This document shows, in pieces, positions 26,016 through 37,809 of a stretch of DNA of 48,751 bases; positions within the stretch are counted from its first letter, which is position 1; every line of letters begins with the position of its first letter. Location: NCBI GenBank assembly GCA_934646865.1, contig CAKUEU010000006.1, forward strand, positions 1-48,751. The letters are read 5' to 3'. Below the pieces are notes generated by a model that ran no database searches, was not told the origin of the DNA, and was given only the letters and a program-made list of their open reading frames with translations. A program made the position numbers and the translations under genes. This DNA is from an uncultured Collinsella sp. (GTDB lineage: Bacteria; Actinomycetota; Coriobacteriia; Coriobacteriales; Coriobacteriaceae).

Positions 26016-26559
26016 TGCTGGAATCCTTTCTGTAAAAGGCCTACAACCCATTAATAACCCGCGTCCGTGCGATACGCGAGTTTATTAAGGTTTATATTCT
26101 CTTTATCGCTCATTTTATTCATTTTGAAAATAGTTGAACGGTGAACGGTCGTTTTTATCCGCTCAGCGTACAGAACCCCTGCTCAGACATATCTACGCCA
26201 TTTACGTGCGACTTTATTTAAATAGAGCGAGGATTAGGCGGGATTATGCAAACTATATCTTTGCTAAACACAAAACGGACAGCGCAAAATCTTACTCGCA
26301 CTATACGAGATTCTATGCACTTATTGAACGAGTATGCACCCCTGCAAAAACAAGCGGCTTTTCATCCATCAAAAGGAATAACCAAGAAGTCCTCGCCGCG
26401 CGTTTCGCGGCAAAGGGACAGAAGGCAGCAACGACCAAGTCCCCCTCTATACCCAAAGTGGCGCGCCTTTCGCGGCAAAGCCGCGAAACAGCGCCCGGGA
26501 CAAAAGGCCCCCACAACCACGTCCTTCATTCAGCCCCACAATCCGAGGACGTAGTCGTA
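26016..26559. other. AT-rich gene-free region upstream of arcC
   Basis: About 540 bp, with 26050-26350 clearly more AT-rich than the rest of the window. On the minus strand it has a TATAAA -10-like box inside AATATAAACC (about 26095-26100) and a tandem CGTTCA direct repeat (about 26136-26149). A palindrome TTTCGCGGC-AAA-GCCGCGAAA lies near 26469-26489, and part of it repeats near 26402. The 147-codon plus frame from 26134 lacks a ribosome binding site and has no recognisable product. Confidence 0.5.
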
Positions 26560-26684
26560 GCAGGATCTGAGGGCTAACCTTCGCGGACACTCCGCAGGAC
26601 GAAAGAACCCCCGCCGCACGTAGTGCGCAGCGGGGGTTCTTTCATGTCCGAGGACGTCCGCGAAGGTTAGCCCTCAGATCCTGC
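26560..26684. repeat. Palindromic element with 29-bp perfect arms enclosing a terminator
   Basis: The arms 26560-26588 and 26656-26684 are exact reverse complements (GCAGGATCTGAGGGCTAACC then TTCGCGGAC). The centre holds the hairpin at 26601-26643. It begins 11 bp after the PFOR stop codon. Layout and parts of the sequence resemble the element at 11554-11698. Confidence 0.8.
26601..26643 (-). terminator. Terminator of PFOR inside the palindromic element
   Basis: GAAAGAACCCCCGC (26601-26614) pairs perfectly with GCGGGGGTTCTTTC (26630-26643); an inner GCAC/GTGC extends the stem. On the minus strand the 3' arm ends in TTCTTTC rather than a pure T-run. Confidence 0.7.
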
Positions 26685-26694
26685 GGTGAGAGAC

Positions 26695-30234
<3,540 letters not shown>

Positions 30235-30632
30235 ATACCCCTCTCCTCTCATATAGGTATACAGGCCCCGGCGATCGCCGGGATGTTGGCGTGATGGGAT
30301 TTTCGTTGTTGCTTCCAATCATCTGGCAGGCAGACTCAGCAGCAGGCACATGGCGTGGAGAGAAGGCATGCCGAGGCGAGGGGCGGCTGCACGCGCTCCA
30401 CAGGCCCAGCTACCCGTCTTGCACATGACCGAGCGCCGCAAAGGCCGCATGCCGGATGCTCCCGGGCACGCCCCGGCGATGGGAAGCGCCCGCAACGGAA
30501 ATCCGCATGCGGGTTTATTGTACCCCGCCGTCAAGTGTAATTTCGACAAATATAGGTGGGCGGTAAAGGTTTACCTTGGGTGACTATCGAACGCTCAGTG
30601 CCGACCAGAATATCCCCCGGGAACCATACGGC
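30235..30632 (-). promoter_or_regulatory. Long PFOR upstream region with candidate promoter
   Basis: On the minus strand a -10-like TACAAT (30522-30517) would give a 5' leader of about 275 nt before the PFOR start. The leader is GC-rich and contains CGGCGATCGCCG just before the ribosome binding site (30268-30281 area). No riboswitch class is recognisable and no gene is supported. Confidence 0.4.
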
Positions 30633-30699
30633 AGTTGCGGTGAAATAGGGACTGTTTTTGCTGCTCAGAGCCTTAAACAGTCCGTATTTCACCGCAACT
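30633..30699. repeat. Palindromic repeat of the GTTGCGGTGAAATA family, copy 2
   Basis: The arms 30633-30657 and 30675-30699 are 25 bp with one mismatch and a 17-bp loop. The outer AGTTGCGGTGAAATA and inner CTGTTT match the copy at 17301-17367, but the middle reads GGGA where copy 1 has GTTC, and each is matched on its own opposite arm. It lies 13 bp after the FHA-gene stop codon. Confidence 0.8.
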
Positions 30700-30712
30700 C
30701 ATTGAGGGTTGG

Positions 30713-31651
30713 CTAGAGGGCGCCGAAGAGGATGGCGTAGGTGGTGGAGCCGCCGAGCTTGAGCTCGTCGCCGGGATTGAGCTGGGCTGAGCGGCCGGGC
30801 TCGACCTGGATGCAGACGCTCGTGACCCCGTTTACCACCACGGTCCCGTTGGTAGACGACAGGTCCTCGACGTGCCAGGTATTTTGAGCATCGCACCAGA
30901 TATGGGCATGGCGAGCCGAGACGTCATCACCGACGTCGGTGATATCGCCCTCCCCCGTTGCCAGCGCGCCGATCTCGACGCCTTCCTCACTCGGCTGAAT
31001 CCAGCGCGGGGCACTCACCACAAAGCCGTTTTGCACACGCAGCAGGCCCAACGGATGCGCCGGCGCGGGCTCGCGTTCGCCCGCGGTCGTCGACATGCCA
31101 AGCGAACGCGGCGTGGACGTGCCTCCGCCACAGGTCGCGTGCGCATAGTCGATGGCATAGGTCACCGAAGACCGGACATCTGCCGAGCAACCCACAGCGA
31201 CAAACAGCACCAGCACGGCCTCGGCGCGCTCAGCAGGCATAAGCTCTCCCGCCTGGGACAGACGATCGAGCGCGTTGCGATAGAGATTCGTATCCTGGTG
31301 ACATTCCTCGAGGGCGCGCACCATGGGCTCACCAGCAGAGCCGCACACCATATTGATCACAGCCGTGGAGTCCATGGGATTGCGCTGGCGCAGGGCCAGC
31401 TGCGACATAATGCGCGCGGCCGAGGTGCCGTAATCGGCAAAGAAACGCTGCTGAAGCGTACCGACCGGCGCGCGAACGATAAAGCGCGAGACCCAGGAGC
31501 GATCGGCGGCTCGGCTCTGCGGGCTGCGGCCGTCGGCAAGCGGGCGGGACGAGAGCACCAAGCCGCACAGCTCGATATGGCTCAGGTGGGCTGCGCGTTT
31601 AAAGATGTCAAACATGGCCCCGCATGGGGTGAGCTCAACTTGAGATGCCAT
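30713..31651 (-). CDS. FHA-domain protein (second kinase/FHA locus)
   Basis: A 312-residue cytoplasmic protein. The C-terminal FHA domain (about 215-312) binds phosphothreonine peptides and has the conserved SARHAHIW and VEDLSSTNGTVV motifs. The N-terminal ~190 residues contain VNMVCGSAG-like and VGCSADVRSSVTYAIDYAH segments that I do not recognise. AAGGAGG lies at ideal spacing before the ATG at 31651, and the kinase stop codon is 3 bp upstream, so the two are one operon. The protein is probably a substrate or adaptor of that kinase. A palindromic repeat follows the stop. Confidence 0.88.
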   Translation of the reverse strand: MASQVELTPCGAMFDIFKRAAHLSHIELCGLVLSSRPLADGRSPQSRAADRSWVSRFIVRAPVGTLQQRFFADYGTSAARIMSQLALRQRNPMDSTAVINMVCGSAGEPMVRALEECHQDTNLYRNALDRLSQAGELMPAERAEAVLVLFVAVGCSADVRSSVTYAIDYAHATCGGGTSTPRSLGMSTTAGEREPAPAHPLGLLRVQNGFVVSAPRWIQPSEEGVEIGALATGEGDITDVGDDVSARHAHIWCDAQNTWHVEDLSSTNGTVVVNGVTSVCIQVEPGRSAQLNPGDELKLGGSTTYAILFGAL

Positions 31652-31654
31652 GAC

Positions 31655-33499
31655 CTAGGCCTCCTTGGTCGTAGAAATAGAGTCGGACGATGCGTCGACG
31701 GGCCCGCCAAAGGCGCGAGCGGCTGCGGCTCCACCGGCAAGCGGTGTTGCCATCTGGCCTTTTGTGCGTCGCGGTGCCAAAGTGGGCAGCTCAAAGGCAA
31801 AACCAGTCGCCAGCAAAAACCACGTAAGCGCATAGGTTGCGATCAGGGCGGCAACGAGACCGCTCATCACGGCGCGCTGGGAAAACACGGCACACGCCGC
31901 CGCGACCAGCACCGGAACTTCACAGGCAGAAAGCGTCAGCACGCCCTGCAGGAATCCCGAACGGCGATCGCGCGCGAGAGCCCCCGCGACAACACCCGCC
32001 ACGCCCGGCAGCGCCAATGCCAGTGCGGCAATGATACCCGGCAGCGGTCCGGACCACACGAGCGGCCCCAAACTCAACGTCATACGGGCACCCGACGCCA
32101 ACAGCGCAGCCGACACCACGACCGCAGTCCAAACCACGCCGCAGACGACTGCCGTGCCAATCATCGCCGCACGGCGCACGGCGCGGCCGGACGCATCCAT
32201 GGGGCACGGCGTGAGCGGCTCACCGCGAAGCGAGCGACCGACATTTTGCGCATAGTGGTCACAAAACGCCGAGAGCGCCGCCTCGACCGCCGCCGGTTCG
32301 GGACGGTCCTGCTGATGGCTGGACAGGCAGGCCATCACCACATCGAACAGCTGGGCGTCGACAAACGCCAACGCATCGCGCAGCTCCTCGGAATTCGGCT
32401 CGAGCCCCAGCTGCTGGGCCTGCTCGGCCGCGGCGAGCGCCACATCGGGCTCGCGACGAAGGAGCTGGGTCAAGTCGCATCCAGGCGCGTGGGCGCCGAC
32501 GGGATAATCGGGCGGGGCGTCCATCTTAAGGCGATAGGGGCTGGCGATGTCACGCGTCTTCTTGCGCGAACCCGAGGTGCCCGAAGCACTCGGCGTCGCC
32601 TCGTACGGCGCGACGCCGGCAATGAGCTCGTAGACCGTGCTCGCCGCCGCATACACATCGATTGCCGGAGACATGCGCAAAACACGCAGGTCAACGATAT
32701 CGTCGGTAAGCATCTCGGGCGGAGCGTAGGCGACCGTCGCACGGCGCAGCGTGGCATAGCGCTCGGTAAAGGACGCTTTGCCACCGGCTCCCGCCACGGC
32801 CGATGCGGGCTCGAGCGCCAACGACGAGCCAAAGTCGATCAGACACAGGTCAAAGCTGCCCTCGGCGAGCTGTTGGTCGAGCGGCAGACGCGCCGTGCGC
32901 ACCATAATGTTAGCGGGCGAGATATCGCGATGGACAAAGCCCTCGCCCACCAGGTTCATACGGCACAGCAAATCAAACAGATCGCGACCCAGGCGCGCCG
33001 CCACAAGCGGCGACAAACGCCCGGCATCGTCTACGGCGAGTCGTGAGCGCAGGCGGGCGAGCGTCTCGCCCTCGACCCATTCCATGACAATCGCAGGCAC
33101 GCCATCGACCTCGCCCCATCCGTAGAGGCGGGGAAAGCCCTTAAGGCCCGAAAGGGCGCGGTGACATTCGTATTCCTCGCGAAACGCCGCTTTGAACTTG
33201 GCGACCAGCGCCTCATGGGCAGCGTCGTCGTCAAACTCATCGCGCGTCGGCAAAATGAGCTGCTTGAGCGCCACGGCCTCGCCCTGGGCGTTGACGGCAC
33301 GCGTCACGCGGCCGATACCGCCACGGCGCATGGTAGTGTCGTCGGCAAAGAGCATCGAAAAGCGACGCATATAGGCAGACAGCTCGTCCTGGCCGAGCGC
33401 GACAGCGGGCTCAAATCCGTCGACACGCGCCAGGCGCAGGCCGACCATGGGATCGCGGTCGAGCGATTGTGGCGTTGTGGGTGCAAGATCGGTCATCAT
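31655..33499 (-). CDS. Membrane Ser/Thr protein kinase with four C-terminal helices
   Basis: A 614-residue Hanks-type kinase. The kinase domain lies at about 45-370: glycine loop RRGGIGRVTRAV, catalytic lysine in VALKQL, HRDISPANIMV catalytic loop, LIDFGSS metal motif and APPEML. The C-terminal part has hydrophobic segments around 445-475, 485-510, 525-550 and 555-580. There are no PASTA repeats, so it is not a PknB-type peptidoglycan sensor by domain content. The start ATGATG overlaps the stop of the upstream membrane-anchored gene, which implies translational coupling; no separate ribosome binding site is seen. An FHA partner follows directly. Confidence 0.9.
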   Translation of the reverse strand: MMTDLAPTTPQSLDRDPMVGLRLARVDGFEPAVALGQDELSAYMRRFSMLFADDTTMRRGGIGRVTRAVNAQGEAVALKQLILPTRDEFDDDAAHEALVAKFKAAFREEYECHRALSGLKGFPRLYGWGEVDGVPAIVMEWVEGETLARLRSRLAVDDAGRLSPLVAARLGRDLFDLLCRMNLVGEGFVHRDISPANIMVRTARLPLDQQLAEGSFDLCLIDFGSSLALEPASAVAGAGGKASFTERYATLRRATVAYAPPEMLTDDIVDLRVLRMSPAIDVYAAASTVYELIAGVAPYEATPSASGTSGSRKKTRDIASPYRLKMDAPPDYPVGAHAPGCDLTQLLRREPDVALAAAEQAQQLGLEPNSEELRDALAFVDAQLFDVVMACLSSHQQDRPEPAAVEAALSAFCDHYAQNVGRSLRGEPLTPCPMDASGRAVRRAAMIGTAVVCGVVWTAVVVSAALLASGARMTLSLGPLVWSGPLPGIIAALALALPGVAGVVAGALARDRRSGFLQGVLTLSACEVPVLVAAACAVFSQRAVMSGLVAALIATYALTWFLLATGFAFELPTLAPRRTKGQMATPLAGGAAAARAFGGPVDASSDSISTTKEA

Positions 33500-34407
33500 A
33501 GGGCAAGCGCCGCCACATTGTTGTTGAAGTTACTGAGTGCGATATCGTCATCGCCGTAATGCCCGACCCATTGGCACAGGTTGGTATAGCAACCCCACAG
33601 ATTGGCGTACTGCTGATACCACTTTGACTTGGGCGAGAATGTCTGGCGGCCAAACTCGGCGCGGATGACAAACATCTCCCCGACCAAGCTGTCGCACGGC
33701 CTGGGATCCCCTGTAGAGTTGTAGGTCGAGACCACTTCATTGGCACGAGAAACGTAGCCGTCGAGCATGTTGTACTTGGTCACGAGCCAGCTGTGGATGC
33801 TCTCCTCCTCAGCTGCCGAGAGTCCGTCAGAGCTCGCGTCGTTGCCAGCGTTGCCGCCTGTCGAGCCGCCGCTCCCAGACCCGCCGGCAGAGGAGTCCGA
33901 CCCGGAGCCGCCGCCCGCGCTCGTCGAATCCGAGCTGGAGCTAGAGCCAGAGGCGTCCGAGCCGCCGGGCTTCCCCGACTGCTGCGCATCCTGACCCTTT
34001 TGCTGCTCGGCCTTGTTCACAACGGACGAAACGCTGTTATTGGAAAGACGATTGATAATCTTGGTGTTGGTGAGCACGATGGTCTTGCCGTTTGGCAGTG
34101 TGACCTCGTTGTCCGGAGCCTCGGCGCCATCTGCGTCGTCAACGCCAAACACAACGTGTGCGACCACGCTTGCCCAAGCATATCCGGTTGTAGTTCCCAG
34201 GTCGCTTTTTGCCTTGCTCCCCACATGGGCCTCGCGCGCGGCATGCGCCTGCACCATAGACGGCACGGTCATGCCGTAGGCGGAAACACCGGCCACGACC
34301 AGCACCAGCGAGCAAGACAGCAGCGCGTATGCTCGCGGCGCCAAGCCCAGTCGGCGTCGCATGCGCACCGCGGTGCCGCGCTTTGTCTGTGTGCCACCGG
34401 GCCGCAT
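33496..34407 (-). CDS. Membrane-anchored protein with Ser/Gly-rich linker, unknown function
   Basis: I do not recognise this 303-residue protein. It has a basic N-terminus (MRPGGTQTKRGTAVRMRRR), one membrane helix or uncleaved signal (about 26-46, AYALLSCSLVLVVAGVSAYG), a first extracellular segment containing LPNGKTIVLTNTKIINRLS, then a Ser/Gly/Asp-rich linker (about 145-198) and a C-terminal domain with four cysteines or so (DPRPCDSL, WGCYTNLCQW). GGAGGAG lies just before the ATG at 34407. Its stop overlaps the kinase start, so the two may form a sensor-kinase pair in which this protein faces outside. Confidence 0.75.
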   Translation of the reverse strand: MRPGGTQTKRGTAVRMRRRLGLAPRAYALLSCSLVLVVAGVSAYGMTVPSMVQAHAAREAHVGSKAKSDLGTTTGYAWASVVAHVVFGVDDADGAEAPDNEVTLPNGKTIVLTNTKIINRLSNNSVSSVVNKAEQQKGQDAQQSGKPGGSDASGSSSSSDSTSAGGGSGSDSSAGGSGSGGSTGGNAGNDASSDGLSAAEEESIHSWLVTKYNMLDGYVSRANEVVSTYNSTGDPRPCDSLVGEMFVIRAEFGRQTFSPKSKWYQQYANLWGCYTNLCQWVGHYGDDDIALSNFNNNVAALAL

Positions 34408-34422
34408 GCGCTCTCCTCCAAC

Positions 34423-34447
34423 AAAAACACGCCGCTCGGGGGCGGCG
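34423..34447 (-). terminator. Terminator-like hairpin in the leader of the 34407 gene
   Basis: Minus-strand stem CGCCGC (34447-34442) with GCGGCG (34435-34430), then TG and TTTTT at 34427-34423, ending a few bases before the GGAGGAG ribosome binding site. It could be a recR read-through stop or a leader attenuator. Confidence 0.6.
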
Positions 34448-34490
34448 CATCATTCAAATCCATGGTTGAGTGTATCAGCGAACCCAAAAG

Positions 34491-34576
34491 GTTGCGCAAC
34501 GAATGGGCAAATTTAGGATGCGAGCGGAAGCATCCATGCGATAAGCGGACGCGAAGTATCTTTGTTGCACAACAAA
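34491..34576 (-). promoter_or_regulatory. Two related palindromes upstream of the sensor-kinase-FHA operon
   Basis: GTTGCGCAAC (34491-34500) is a perfect 10-bp palindrome that overlaps a weak -35. TTTGTTG-CA-CAACAAA lies at 34561-34576. Both match the core of the palindrome upstream of the Rrf2 gene (11204-11215). Candidate operators of a shared regulator. The interval 34448-34649 has no supported gene. Confidence 0.45.
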
Positions 34577-34586
34577 CCCACGAACG

Positions 34587-34603
34587 AAAGCCCAATTATG
34601 GGC
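34587..34603 (-). terminator. Weak terminator after recR
   Basis: Minus-strand GCCCA - TAAT - TGGGC (34603-34590) followed by TTTC. Short stem with a poor T-run, about 45 bp after the recR stop codon. Confidence 0.4.
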
Positions 34604-34649
34604 ACCCCGTGCGACAGGCCGATGGGCCATGGCACGGCGCACCCGGCAG

Positions 34650-35246
34650 CTAGATCGCGCGGCGGGCCTCGATGGCGCGCCCAAGCGTGAGCTCGTCGGC
34701 ATACTCCAAGTCGCCGCCCACGGGAAGGCCGCTCGCCAGGCGCGACACCTCGACGCCCAGCGGCTTGATGGTACGGGCCAGGTAGCTCGCCGTTGTCTCG
34801 CCCTCGATATTGGGGTTGGTGGCGATGATGACCTCGTGGATGTCCTCGTGACCCAGGCGTGCCAGCAGCTCGCGAATATGCAGCTGCTCGGGACCGATCT
34901 TGTCCATGGGGCTGATCACGCCACCCAGCACATGGTACAGGCCGTGGTAGCTGCCCGTGCGCTCGATCGCCTGGACATCGCGCGGCTCGCCCACCACGCA
35001 TATGCGGGTGGTGTCGCGCATCGAGTCCTGGCAGATGGAGCACTCGTCGGCCGTGGCGTAGTTAAAGCAGCGGCTGCAAAAGTGGACCTCCTGTTTGACC
35101 TCCAGAATAGCCTCGGCCAGACGACGGGCCTCCTCGGCATCGGCCTCGAGCAGGTAATAGGCAATGCGTTGGGCCGACTTGGGACCAATGCCCGGCAGGC
35201 GGCCCAGCTCATCGAGCAATTTTTGCAGGCTGTGATTCGCACTCAT
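34650..35246 (-). CDS. recR: Recombination mediator RecR
   Basis: RecFOR-pathway protein that helps load RecA at gaps. The 198-residue product is standard length. It has the N-terminal helix-hairpin-helix ([16 protein letters not shown]), the C4 zinc finger with cysteines at 57, 60, 69 and 72, a Toprim domain ([44 protein letters not shown]) and a C-terminal Walker-like segment ([23 protein letters not shown]). The start [10 protein letters not shown] at 35246 is preferred by homology to the family N-terminus. It follows ybaB by 13 bp, as in many genomes. Confidence 0.97.
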   Translation of the reverse strand: MSANHSLQKLLDELGRLPGIGPKSAQRIAYYLLEADAEEARRLAEAILEVKQEVHFCSRCFNYATADECSICQDSMRDTTRICVVGEPRDVQAIERTGSYHGLYHVLGGVISPMDKIGPEQLHIRELLARLGHEDIHEVIIATNPNIEGETTASYLARTIKPLGVEVSRLASGLPVGGDLEYADELTLGRAIEARRAI

Positions 35247-35259
35247 ATATATGCGCGTC

Positions 35260-35580
35260 TTAGAACGGCATGCCCGGGATGTTGAGGCCGCCGGTGATGG
35301 CGCCCATCTGCTTGTTGGCGAGCTCGTTGACGCCACGGACGGCCTCGTTGACGGCGGCCATGATCATGTCCTGCAGCATATCGACGTCCTCGGGATCGAG
35401 CGCATCGGGGTCGATGGTGAGGTTGACGAGCTCCATCTCGCCGTTGACGGTCACCTTGACCATGCCGCCGCCGGCAGAGGCGTCGACGGTCTGGGACTTG
35501 AGGTTCTCCTGCGCGGCGGCAAGCTGCTCCTGCATCTTGCGGGCCTGCTTCATCATCTGCTGCATGTTCATACCGGCCAT
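35260..35580 (-). CDS. ybaB: YbaB/EbfC-family nucleoid-associated protein
   Basis: A 106-residue DNA-binding protein of the YbaB/EbfC family, which forms tweezer-like dimers. It starts [20 protein letters not shown] with the typical long Gln/Met-rich helix, followed by [21 protein letters not shown] and a C-terminal helix with DLLQDMI-like [19 protein letters not shown] precedes the ATG at 35580. It is cotranscribed with recR. In most bacteria dnaX lies directly upstream; here dnaX is 2.8 kb away behind accessory genes. Confidence 0.96.
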   Translation of the reverse strand: MAGMNMQQMMKQARKMQEQLAAAQENLKSQTVDASAGGGMVKVTVNGEMELVNLTIDPDALDPEDVDMLQDMIMAAVNEAVRGVNELANKQMGAITGGLNIPGMPF

Positions 35581-35700
35581 GATGGCTCCTTTACGTGCGG
35601 CCGCGCGACGAGCTGCGAGGGCAGCCGGGGCACGGCGGGACTTTCAAACTCAAAAATCGTACCACGGCGCGGGGCAAGCGAGCGGGGTGGTCATGCTACC

Positions 35701-37107
35701 TCAGTCGATATACATGTCCTCGAGCGCGACAATTCGCCAATCTTCGCGCGCGGCGAGCTTCTTTTTCGTGGCGGCGCTCACGTCATGCTTGCAGAACAGC
35801 ATGAAATGAGAGGCGGCGTATCCCTTTACCAGGCCACGCTTGCTTTCGAGGTCGTCAATCTCTGCTGTCTCGTCAAACGACTCCCTATATTTGCACTCGC
35901 CGATTACCAGACGCTTAGAAATGCGGTCTGCAGCCAAGACATCAATGTCATCCTGGGCACGCTTGGCGGGATTCGTCCCCCACCACGACGACACCGCCGT
36001 CGCCGGAATTGGCAACTTGCCCTGTTTTGCCTGCTCAACCATCCATTCGGCACATAACGCCTCGAACCGATGGCCCAGGTATTCGTTCAGCTGCTCTTCT
36101 GGAAGCGCGTTGACGACCGCTCGCCCCAAACCCGCCTCGATATCGGACGAGTACGGCATGACAAACCGGAACCAAAACGCATAGCACGGCTCGGAAAGTC
36201 GGTAGATTCCGCGCTTGCTGGTTTCGATGTTCTCGCCAAACGGAACGGCCTTTTCGATAATTCCCACCGATTCCAACGCCCTGAGATAGCGAGGTAGTGT
36301 TGTCTGGGCAACACCCACGCGGTCGGCGATCTGCTTCGCGCGGTTTGCACCGGCAGCCACGGCTCGCAAAATCGAGTTATATATTGCCGGCTCCTGGAAC
36401 TCCTGACGAATCAGGCCCTCCGGTTCGCCATATAGAAACCCCATGGGATCGAAGTAAAGGCGTGCCAGATTCTCCTTGAGCCCCGCGCTCGGATCCAGCT
36501 GCTGCAGATAGTACGGAACACTGCCGAAGCAGCCATAGAATTTAAAGGCATCTTGAGCGCTCAGACCCGAGAGCATCTTGGCCGCATCTTTGAATCCAAG
36601 GTCGCGCACCTTGATTTGAGCCGTGCGCCGGCCAAACAGAGGGCTTTTACGTCCCAGCACATTGCTTTCCATAAAACCCTGGTTGCTGCCGCAAAGAATG
36701 AGAAAAGCGTCCGTTTCCTTAAATGCCCTATCGATGGCGACCTGGAAAATCGAAGGCAGCGCCTCGTTGCGCATCGCCGCATAGGGAAACTCGTCAAACA
36801 CGAAAATGAACCGCTCGGTGCGCGCCCGATCGGCGACGAAAGACAGCGCATCAGTCCAAGACAAAAATCCGCCAAGCGATGCGGGAAGATTGAAAAAGCT
36901 AGCGATAGCGCGATTAAAATCCGCAAGATTGTCGGCATCGCTTTGCTCGAGCGCAGTAAACGAGAGCGTCCGTTTACCGCGGCAGAACTCGTTGATCAGC
37001 GTCGTCTTTCCCACGCGCCGGCGACCATACACGACGGCCATCTGAAATGAACGCTGCTCATAAAGGGATTCGAGTTTTGCAAGCTCTGCTTCGCGCCCGA
37101 CAAACAT
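35701..37107 (-). CDS. Archaeal-type ATPase with C-terminal DUF234 nuclease-like domain
   Basis: A 468-residue protein of the prokaryotic ATPase family often found next to mobile or accessory loci. Walker A is GRRRVGKTT (28-36), Walker B FIFVFDEFPY (about 98-107), with LCGSNQGFME as the sensor region. A winged-helix part follows (QIADRVGVAQTTLPRYLRALESVGII). The C-terminal DUF234 segment has the PD-(D/E)xK-like DIDVLA (Asp387/389) and GECKY (Glu404, Lys406) residues. Its cellular role is unknown; proposals for relatives include toxin or defence functions. The start at 37107 has AGGAG at good spacing. Base composition is less GC-rich than neighbours. An inverted repeat lies in its promoter. 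Confidence 0.88.
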   Translation of the reverse strand: MFVGREAELAKLESLYEQRSFQMAVVYGRRRVGKTTLINEFCRGKRTLSFTALEQSDADNLADFNRAIASFFNLPASLGGFLSWTDALSFVADRARTERFIFVFDEFPYAAMRNEALPSIFQVAIDRAFKETDAFLILCGSNQGFMESNVLGRKSPLFGRRTAQIKVRDLGFKDAAKMLSGLSAQDAFKFYGCFGSVPYYLQQLDPSAGLKENLARLYFDPMGFLYGEPEGLIRQEFQEPAIYNSILRAVAAGANRAKQIADRVGVAQTTLPRYLRALESVGIIEKAVPFGENIETSKRGIYRLSEPCYAFWFRFVMPYSSDIEAGLGRAVVNALPEEQLNEYLGHRFEALCAEWMVEQAKQGKLPIPATAVSSWWGTNPAKRAQDDIDVLAADRISKRLVIGECKYRESFDETAEIDDLESKRGLVKGYAASHFMLFCKHDVSAATKKKLAAREDWRIVALEDMYID

Positions 37108-37120
37108 TATGCACTCCTGA

Positions 37121-37155
37121 ATTATGCAAGGTTGAATAATTCACACTTGCATAAT
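37121..37155 (-). promoter_or_regulatory. Inverted repeat upstream of the DUF234 ATPase gene
   Basis: ATTATGCAAG (37121-37130) and CTTGCATAAT (37146-37155) form 10-bp arms with a 15-bp spacer. A third TGCATAAT half-site overlaps the start codon on the minus strand. This looks like an operator for autoregulation, or for a regulator outside the window. Confidence 0.5.
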
Positions 37156-37256
37156 ATCGCAAGCTAAACTTGGCAGAGCCGGAATCCGGCATTTCATGGG
37201 TGCCACTAAAACTAAATGCCGAACCACTGCTCGAGGCGGCGCGCATGGCGGCGGGG

Positions 37257-37262
37257 TATAAT
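37257..37262 (+). promoter_or_regulatory. -10 element of the 37297 gene
   Basis: A perfect TATAAT 34 bp upstream of the start codon of the small membrane protein; no clear -35 hexamer at the usual distance. Confidence 0.5.
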
Positions 37263-37296
37263 TTGATTTCCATAGATAGCAATTTGGAGGTGCCCC

Positions 37297-37809
37297 ATGA
37301 ATGCCCCCGACGTGCTCCAAAACATCCGCTCAAAACACCCCGTTGCATATTTGGTTCTCTATCTCTTTGTCGGCTGGATATTGCTGGTTATCATCACCCA
37401 TGCCATAGCTTTTGGAGCAGAACTGCTGATAGCCAGCTCGGACCAGCCCGTCGTCAAATGGGAGACGACCGATGAGCGCACCGACGGAACCCGAACCGTT
37501 TACTACAACAGCCCGTCCCTCTATCAAGAGCTCAAGGTCAAGATAAAGGACTCCGAGATTGTCGATGCCGAGCCAGGCGTTTATTCGACAATCGGAGCAA
37601 CCGTCAACGCTGAGCAAGTCGAGTACACAGGCAACCATGCGACGTATCGTATCGACCTCTGCATCCTAGGCCGACCGTCACGCACCTGCCTGCTCGAGTG
37701 CGAGATACGCGGCAACACGTTACACATGTCCGAGATACAGATGCGCCCGGACAAAGAGACCCCTGAAGAACTTGAGATCCCAAGTCCAATGAGTGGCCCT
37801 CAACAGTAA
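37297..37809 (+). CDS. Membrane-anchored protein, unknown function
   Basis: I do not recognise this 170-residue protein. One membrane helix lies at about 18-40 (AYLVLYLFVGWILLVIITHA), followed by an extracellular region rich in beta-type segments (KVKIKDSEIVDAEPGVYSTI) with two cysteines near 125-136. GGAGGTG lies at ideal spacing before the ATG, and a TATAAT box is upstream, so expression is well supported. It diverges from the DUF234 ATPase and its last 10 bp overlap the end of the convergent DUF4160 gene. Part of the accessory block between ybaB and dnaX. Confidence 0.75.
   Translation: MNAPDVLQNIRSKHPVAYLVLYLFVGWILLVIITHAIAFGAELLIASSDQPVVKWETTDERTDGTRTVYYNSPSLYQELKVKIKDSEIVDAEPGVYSTIGATVNAEQVEYTGNHATYRIDLCILGRPSRTCLLECEIRGNTLHMSEIQMRPDKETPEELEIPSPMSGPQQ

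Noticed and set aside
26134..26577. Possible 147-codon gene on the plus strand upstream of arcC
   Set aside because: TTG start without ribosome binding site, no recognisable domain, and the frame runs into the palindromic element; treated as non-coding AT-rich sequence.
30235..30517. Structured regulatory RNA in the PFOR leader
   Set aside because: The leader is long and GC-rich, but I could not identify conserved riboswitch cores; kept only as a promoter/leader region.
33496..34407. Lipoprotein assignment for the membrane-anchored operon protein
   Set aside because: There is a hydrophobic N-terminal segment with a cysteine, but no convincing lipobox with the expected spacing.
34450..34650. 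SRP RNA near the dnaX-recR locus
   Set aside because: Neither strand contains the conserved GGAAGGAAGCA-type apical loop of bacterial SRP RNA; the gap holds only weak hairpins and palindromes.
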